A stretch of DNA of 17,685 bases from contig JBKPSJ010000226.1 of NCBI GenBank assembly GCA_046765875.1, forward strand, positions 1 to 17,685, read 5' to 3'. This stretch comes from DASRHY01 sp046765875 (GTDB taxonomy: Bacteria; Actinomycetota; Actinomycetes; Propionibacteriales; Kribbellaceae). Positions 14,092 through 17,685 of the stretch are shown here, piece after piece. The position numbers and the translations under genes are program-made. Each line of letters opens with the position of its first letter. Position 1 is the first letter of the stretch. The notes below the pieces were generated by a model. It was not told the origin of the DNA. It was given only the letters and a program-made list of their open reading frames with translations, and searched no databases.

Positions 14092-15203
14092 GCCGGCACC
14101 TCCCTCGCCGCACGTACCGGTGCGGCCAGCGGCGGAGCCGCGATCGCGGGCAGCAGTCCGGCCAGGACGGCGACCACCGGCAGCAACGGTACGGGTGGCA
14201 CCACCATCGGGCCGGGCAGGACGAGCCCGCTCACCCCGGCGTACGTCGCCGCGGTGATCAGTCCGGCCGGTATCGCCCCGGACGTGGCGACCAGCCACTC
14301 CGGCAGCGCCCACGGGTCCGGCCGGTACTGAGTACGCGCGACCCGATGCCGCCCGGCGACCATGCCGGCGAACGAGATCGCCAGCCCGATGCCGAGTGCC
14401 GTGGCCGCAACCGGCGCGCTCATCGCATCGGTGAGCAGGGCGTACACGCCGAGCGCCACGCCGATCAGCCCGAGCAGCACCAGTACGCCGGTGATCCGGC
14501 GCTGCCCGCGCGAGACCTGCCCGGTGCGGCCGTACCCGCGCGAGTCCATCGCCGCGGCCAGTTCGACCGACCGGTCCAGCGCGCCCTCGAGGATCGGCAT
14601 ACCGGTGGTCCGGATCACCTTGAGGCCGCGGTTGGTCCGGCCGCGAAGCCTGCGGGCGGCCCGGACCCGGCGCGCATCGGTCACCAGTTGCGGTGCGAAG
14701 GTCAGCGCCACCACACAGGCGACGCCGATCTCGTACAGCGCGGCGGGCAACGACTTGAGCAGCCGCCGCGGGCTGGCCAGCGCGTTCGCCGCTCCGATGC
14801 AACACAGCATCACGGCCAGTTGCATGCCGTCGTACACGGCCGTCAGGACCGCCTCGGCGGTCACCTCACCGCCCAGCTTGACCCCGCTGGCCCAGGCCGG
14901 CAGCGGCACCTCCGGTAGCACAAAGAGCACATGGCTGCCCTGGGCGCGAGTCGACAACAACGCCTGCAGGACGACGCGGACGACGATCAGCAGCAGGCCG
15001 AGTTTGAGGAAGGCGACGTAGCTGTTCGCCCACGGCGCATCGCTTCGCCGGGTGGCGACTACGAAGCCGGCCACGGCGAGGATCAGCAGCAGGACAACCG
15101 GGTTATGGGTCCGGCTGGCCGCGATCGCCAGGCCGATCGCCCACAGCCACCACGCCCCCGGGTGCAGGGCCCGGGGGAGTGTGGGGTTGTCGGCGGCACG
15201 CAT
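14088..15203 (-). CDS. ECF transporter transmembrane (T) component, CbiQ/EcfT family
   Basis: This 371-residue membrane protein links the ECF ATPases to the S component. The family pattern is clear: VVALTFAPQLVTDARRVRAARRLRGR, followed by GALDRSVELAAAMDSRGYGRTG, the second of which holds the conserved Arg-Gly coupling motif. There are about eight or more hydrophobic segments, more than the minimal EcfT, with an extra C-terminal hydrophobic pair near GLVLPGPMVVPPVPLLPVVAVLAGLLP. I chose ATG 15203, where homology begins, 14 nt after the stop of the upstream secreted-protein gene. Only a weak GGA precedes it. The frame extends to 15791 but that part shadows the upstream gene. Confidence 0.93.
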   Translation of the reverse strand: MRAADNPTLPRALHPGAWWLWAIGLAIAASRTHNPVVLLLILAVAGFVVATRRSDAPWANSYVAFLKLGLLLIVVRVVLQALLSTRAQGSHVLFVLPEVPLPAWASGVKLGGEVTAEAVLTAVYDGMQLAVMLCCIGAANALASPRRLLKSLPAALYEIGVACVVALTFAPQLVTDARRVRAARRLRGRTNRGLKVIRTTGMPILEGALDRSVELAAAMDSRGYGRTGQVSRGQRRITGVLVLLGLIGVALGVYALLTDAMSAPVAATALGIGLAISFAGMVAGRHRVARTQYRPDPWALPEWLVATSGAIPAGLITAATYAGVSGLVLPGPMVVPPVPLLPVVAVLAGLLPAIAAPPLAAPVRAAREVPA

Positions 15204-15217
15204 GAGATCCGGCCCGG

Positions 15218-15913
15218 TCAGGCGGCCCGGCGGCGCCGGGTGATGACCAGCGCGCCACCCGCGAGCAGCAGCACGATGATCGCGACCGGGACGATCGTCT
15301 TCCACGCCGAGGAGTCGTTGCTGTCGGCATCGGTCGTCGAGGCGGCCGGTACCGGCGCCGTCGAGCCGACCGGCGCGGCGATCTGGAGCTGGACCGGTGC
15401 GTCCTTGGCCGGGACGTTGACGTTCTTCACCGGGTCGCCGCAGCCGGTTGCCGGGTAGCCGTCGATGGCGCAGGTCAGGCCCTTCTCGATCCGCACCTGC
15501 GCGGCCGCCGCGAGCACAGCCGCGCCGGTCGACTTGGGAGCGGTCACCACGCAGACGCCCTTCGGCGCCGGCGGTGTCCCGGTCGTGGCGTCCTCGGGCA
15601 GCCCGCTGTCGATCACCAGCGCGACGCGCTTCTTGCCGGTCTCGGCCGGTGCGGCCTTGCAGATCGTCTGGAAGTCGCCGGGTGCGCGGGGGGTGCGAAC
15701 GATCGACTGCGGCGCGACGGCGAACCGCCAGCCCTCGACCGCACCGTCGGCCGGAACCACCTTGTCGGGTCCGGTGGACGCGAACGCCCACTTACCGGCC
15801 GACCACTGGTAGTACCCCCAGAACCGGTAGCCGTCCTCGGCGTGCGCGGCGGCGGTCGCGGAACCGGCGAGGAGCAGTCCGGCGATCGCACTGAGCAGCA
15901 GGCGCTTGATCAT
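15218..15913 (-). CDS. Secreted, C-terminally anchored SCO2322-like protein, first gene of the B12 operon
   Basis: This 231-residue exported protein has a signal peptide (about 1-26: Lys-Arg, a Leu/Ala core, likely cleavage after AHA). Its extracytoplasmic domain is followed by a Ser/Thr/Asp linker, one C-terminal membrane helix (IVPVAIIVLLLAGGALVI) and a basic RRRR tail. The domain matches my memory of the actinobacterial SCO2322 family: YRFWGYYQWSAGKWAFASTGP, DGAVEGWRFAVA, KRVALVIDSGLPEDA, and CAIDGYPATGCGDPV. Four cysteines may form two disulfides. The function is not established. Its place directly behind the cobalamin riboswitch and before the ECF genes suggests corrinoid capture or delivery at the cell surface. 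The ATG at 15913 has AAGGA 7 nt upstream, which is caught in a leader helix. Confidence 0.85.
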   Translation of the reverse strand: MIKRLLLSAIAGLLLAGSATAAAHAEDGYRFWGYYQWSAGKWAFASTGPDKVVPADGAVEGWRFAVAPQSIVRTPRAPGDFQTICKAAPAETGKKRVALVIDSGLPEDATTGTPPAPKGVCVVTAPKSTGAAVLAAAAQVRIEKGLTCAIDGYPATGCGDPVKNVNVPAKDAPVQLQIAAPVGSTAPVPAASTTDADSNDSSAWKTIVPVAIIVLLLAGGALVITRRRRAA

Positions 15914-15970
15914 TCTCGTGTCCTTCACGTTCGTGAGGCCGCGGGGCGCGATCCGGACCGGACACGAGAA
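15913..15970 (-). promoter_or_regulatory. Start-site sequestering helix in the riboswitch leader
   Basis: On the minus strand TTCTCGTGTCC (15970-15960) is exactly complementary to GGACACGAGAA (15923-15913). The second arm includes the GGA of the Shine-Dalgarno and the A of the ATG. The 11-bp helix with a 36-nt loop would hide the ribosome binding site of the first gene. It begins at the base directly after the terminator-like hairpin, so the two could stack. Confidence 0.75.
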
Positions 15971-16001
15971 ACCCTCGCCGCTGGTGCCAGCGGACGAGGG
16001 T
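15971..16001 (-). terminator. Terminator-like hairpin of the cobalamin riboswitch expression platform
   Basis: On the minus strand the arms ACCCTCG-T-CCGCTG and CAGCGG-CGAGGGT pair over 13-14 bp with one bulged T and a GCAC loop. Only a short U-run (TTTC) follows. It is very stable and correctly placed between aptamer and first gene, so it may terminate transcription, or act with the adjoining start-sequestering helix at the translational level. Confidence 0.75.
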
Positions 16002-16031
16002 GGACTCGGGTCGGGTGACCCGGCTCCACCC
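15998..16031 (-). promoter_or_regulatory. Candidate antiterminator hairpin overlapping the terminator base
   Basis: On the minus strand GGGTGGA (16031-16025) pairs with TCCACCC (16004-15998), and inside it CGGGT (16022-16018) pairs with ACCCG (16011-16007). The 3' arm shares ACCC (16001-15998) with the 5' arm of the terminator-like hairpin, so the two cannot fully form together. Confidence 0.5.
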
Positions 16032-16062
16032 GCTACCTCGACGGGTCTGGTGAGCCATACCA

Positions 16063-16160
16063 CCCGAGCGCAGTGTTCCGGCTCGCCGTACCGGTGTGAC
16101 CGGTGCGGCCTACGGTTGCGGGTCAGCGCCGGCTTCGGACCGGCTTCCCTGCGCAGCGGG
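16063..16160 (-). promoter_or_regulatory. Cobalamin riboswitch aptamer
   Basis: The minus strand carries the signature core of B12 riboswitches: GGGAAGCCGG, then CCGGCGCTGACCCGC and AACCGT, and on the 3' side GAGCCGGAACAC (the B12-box-like element). Visible helices are P1 (CCCG-GCGCA with TGCGC-CGGG, closing the element), GGG/CCC, GCCGG/CCGGC, and a P5-like hairpin (ACCGG/CCGGT inside GCCG/CGGC, loop TCACA). The aptamer is compact, about 98 nt. It precedes an ECF vitamin importer and cobU/cobS, exactly the genes such switches repress when adenosylcobalamin or another cobalamin is abundant. Which cobalamin form it prefers cannot be read from sequence. Confidence 0.93.
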
Positions 16161-16168
16161 CATGCATG

Positions 16169-16174
16169 TATCTA
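16169..16174 (-). promoter_or_regulatory. Possible -10 element of the cobalamin operon
   Basis: TAGATA on the minus strand lies about 8 nt upstream of the aptamer's first helix, a reasonable place for a -10 that starts transcription just before it. The hexamer 17 nt further up (TAGGCT) is a poor -35. The promoter would overlap the end of the upstream small gene. Confidence 0.35.
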
Positions 16175-16194
16175 GGTTGTCGTCGGCCGGAAGC

Positions 16195-16404
16195 CTACCC
16201 TGCCGGATGCAGGCTCATCGGGCCGTACACGATCCTGCCGTCCTCGAGCAGCACCACCTGGTCCACGCCGGCCTCGACCAGCTCGCGCCAGGTCTCGCCG
16301 AGCCAGCTCTCCGCGTCGCCCTGGGCGGAGAACTCCGCGCCGGCCAGCTCGCCACCGTCGACCGGCCTGCCGGCGCGGTCCTCGAACCGCCAGGCCCAGG
16401 TCAC
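16195..16404 (-). CDS. Small conserved protein of unknown function, coupled to the aldo/keto reductase
   Basis: This 69-residue cytoplasmic-looking acidic protein begins VTWAWRFEDRAGRPVDGGE. The pattern AQGDAESWLGETWRELVEAGVDQVVLLEDGRIVYGPMSL reads like a small alpha/beta domain. It starts with GTG in a GTGA overlap with the reductase stop, so it is translationally coupled. I recall similar short proteins in many actinobacteria but know of no assigned function. No signal peptide, metal-binding cysteines or membrane segment is present. The cobalamin operon promoter probably lies just after or within its end. Confidence 0.8.
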   Translation of the reverse strand: MTWAWRFEDRAGRPVDGGELAGAEFSAQGDAESWLGETWRELVEAGVDQVVLLEDGRIVYGPMSLHPAG

Positions 16405-17408
16405 GCCGGCCTCCGCTTGGGTGCGTTCTGCTCGGTCTTGCGCGGGTCCCGCTCGACCACGGCGCCGAGCACCTCGTCGATCCGCTTGAGCAGCTCGGCG
16501 TCGAGCTCGACACCGGAGGCCTGCACGTTCTCGGTGACCTGCTCGGGCCGCGAGGCGCCGATGATCGCCGAGGACACGTTACGGTTCTGCAGCACCCAGG
16601 CGATCGCGAGCTGGGCAAGGCTCAGCCCGGCCTCACCGGCCAGCGGCCGCAGCTGCTGGACCCGCTCGAGCACGTCGTCGACCAGGAACCGGCGGATGAA
16701 GCGCTCGCCCTCGGCATCGGTCGCGCGGGACCCCTCCGGCGGCGGCTGTCCCGGCTGGTACTTCCCGGTCAGCACGCCCTGGCCGATCGGGGAGAACACG
16801 ATCTGGCCGATCCCGAGCTCCTCGCTGGCCGGCACGACCTCCTCCTCGATCACCCGCCACAGCATCGAGTACTGCGGCTGGTTCGACACGAACGGCACGC
16901 GCAGCTCGCGGGCCAGCCGGTGACCCTCGCGGAGCTGGTCGGCGGTCCACTCCGACACCCCGATGTAGAGCACCTTGCCGGTCCGGACCAGGTCGGCGAA
17001 GGCCTCCATGGTCTCCTCCAGCGGCGTCTCGGTGTCGTACCGGTGCGCCTGGTACACGTCGACGTAGTCGGTCCCGAGCCGGCGCAGCGAGCCGTTGATC
17101 GACTCGTGGAGGTGCTTGCGGGACAGACCGGCGTCGTTGTGCCCCTTCGGCCCGGTCGGCCAGTACACCTTGGTGAGGATCTCCAGCGACTCGCGCCGCT
17201 CGCCCCGCAGGGCGTCGCCGAGGATGGTCTCGGCCGCGGTGTTCGCGTACACGTCGGCGGTGTCGAAGGTGGTGATGCCGGCGTCGAGTGCGGCCCGGAC
17301 GCAGGCCTTCGCCTGGTCGTTCTCGACCTGTGAGCCGTGCGTGATCCAGTTGCCGTACGAGATCTCGCTGACCTTCAGCCCGCTGGAACCCAAGTGTCTG
17401 TGCAGCAT
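16401..17408 (-). CDS. Aldo/keto reductase, Kv-beta-like
   Basis: This 335-residue NADPH-type reductase has a TIM-barrel fold. The AKR tetrad is intact: Asp49 and Tyr54 in TFDTADVYANTAAE, Lys80 in ILTKVYW, and His122 in VDVYQAHRYD. Further family segments are VSNQPQYSMLWR, FSPIGQGVLTGKY and the cofactor-binding ASSAIIGASRPEQVTEN-type stretch (here VSSAIIGASRPEQVTEN). It resembles the Kv-channel beta subunit/YghZ group, which reduces aldehydes and ketones of varied structure; the substrate is unknown. The ATG at 17408 is preceded by AGGG with 6-nt spacing. It lies 43 nt behind the DUF3043 gene on the same strand and is coupled to the small protein downstream. Confidence 0.95.
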   Translation of the reverse strand: MLHRHLGSSGLKVSEISYGNWITHGSQVENDQAKACVRAALDAGITTFDTADVYANTAAETILGDALRGERRESLEILTKVYWPTGPKGHNDAGLSRKHLHESINGSLRRLGTDYVDVYQAHRYDTETPLEETMEAFADLVRTGKVLYIGVSEWTADQLREGHRLARELRVPFVSNQPQYSMLWRVIEEEVVPASEELGIGQIVFSPIGQGVLTGKYQPGQPPPEGSRATDAEGERFIRRFLVDDVLERVQQLRPLAGEAGLSLAQLAIAWVLQNRNVSSAIIGASRPEQVTENVQASGVELDAELLKRIDEVLGAVVERDPRKTEQNAPKRRPA

Positions 17409-17451
17409 GACCCGACCCTATCCGCCGGGCCTCGCACGCCGTTCAGCCTGC

Positions 17452-17685
17452 TCAGAGCTTGGTGCCCCGGTTCACCATCGGCTTGGGCATCCGCCACCGG
17501 CGCATCTGCATCGTGCGCCGGATCGCGTAGAAGCTCACCCCGCGGGTGTCGGCGCCGGGCTGCTTGGCGCGCAGCTTGCGCTTCAGGCCCCGAGTCAGTA
17601 CGAGCCAGTCGATCGCGATCGCGAAGATCATGAACAGGAAGAACAGGTTGACCAGCGGGGCGATCGCCGGAATGCGCGGCGTGAG
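17452..17685 (-). CDS. DUF3043-type membrane protein, C-terminal part
   Basis: A 77-residue open frame enters from the window edge and ends at the TGA 17452-17454. It has one membrane helix (LVNLFFLFMIFAIAIDWLVL) followed by a basic tail with GLKRKLRAKQPGADTRGVSFYAI and RRTMQMRRWRMPKPMVNRG. This end, especially the tyrosine-rich turn followed by Arg-rich RRxRxPKP, matches the C-terminus of actinobacterial DUF3043 proteins, which are of unknown function. The start lies beyond the window. Family assignment is from memory of the tail pattern only. Confidence 0.75.
   Translation of the reverse strand, partial: LTPRIPAIAPLVNLFFLFMIFAIAIDWLVLTRGLKRKLRAKQPGADTRGVSFYAIRRTMQMRRWRMPKPMVNRGTKL

Noticed and set aside
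12626..14113. 495-residue minus-strand frame inside the fused ECF ATPase
   Set aside because: Same strand, other frame, Arg/Gly-rich with no motif; the ATPase frame has all ABC motifs in order.
15914..16063. 50-residue N-terminal extension of the SCO2322-like protein
   Set aside because: It covers the riboswitch expression platform and would bury the signal peptide; ATG 15913 with AAGGA is clearly better.
1..17685. CRISPR array, tRNA/rRNA, insertion sequence or phage genes
   Set aside because: I found no direct-repeat array, cloverleaf, transposase or terminal inverted repeats, and no integration or phage gene in the window.

Overview
This is a high-GC window with dense, short-gapped, often ATGA/GTGA-coupled genes. 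Several features are typical of an actinomycete: an F420-type luciferase-like oxidoreductase, a WYL regulator, a secreted SCO2322-like protein, a DUF3043 protein and leaderless-looking starts. The overall gene style resembles Kribbella or other Propionibacteriales. That assignment is an impression from gene content, not a database result. I see no IS element, prophage gene, CRISPR array, tRNA or rRNA.

Layout. (1) Positions 1-4118, plus strand: the 3' part of an oligopeptide/dipeptide ABC importer operon, with a solute-binding protein (cut by the window edge), one permease and two ATPases, the last three translationally coupled. The second permease is not in the window. It closes with a bidirectional hairpin terminator at 4140-4181. 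(2) Positions 4194-7479: a small divergent locus. A WYL-domain regulator (plus) faces an epoxide hydrolase coupled by ATGA to a winged-helix protein of the AlkZ/YcaQ DNA-glycosylase superfamily (minus). A perfect 13-bp inverted repeat lies in the 62-bp gap between them. (3) Positions 7462-8986: a MobA/MocA-like nucleotidyltransferase (minus), divergent from an LLM-class oxidoreductase (plus), with a 17-bp palindrome between them.

(4) Positions 8987-16174, minus strand: a cobalamin uptake and salvage operon led by a cobalamin riboswitch. In transcription order it encodes a secreted, membrane-anchored SCO2322-like protein, an ECF T component, a fused double ATPase, an S component, CobU with an unusual N-terminal extension, CobS, and an LtrA-family membrane protein only 13 nt behind cobS. 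The leader carries a compact aptamer, a strong hairpin resembling a terminator, and directly abutting it an 11-bp perfect helix that covers the Shine-Dalgarno and the first base of the start codon. (5) Positions 16195-17685, minus strand: an aldo/keto reductase coupled to a 69-residue protein, preceded by the C-terminal end of a DUF3043 membrane protein cut by the window edge.

How the parts work together. The ECF module probably imports cobalamin or cobinamide. CobU and CobS would convert adenosylcobinamide into adenosylcobalamin, with the riboswitch shutting the operon when B12 is plentiful. The most intriguing locus is the WYL regulator / epoxide hydrolase / AlkZ-like cassette. Its layout suggests a locally regulated response to an epoxide or other alkylating compound, combining detoxification with DNA repair. 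That is inference from gene identity and arrangement.
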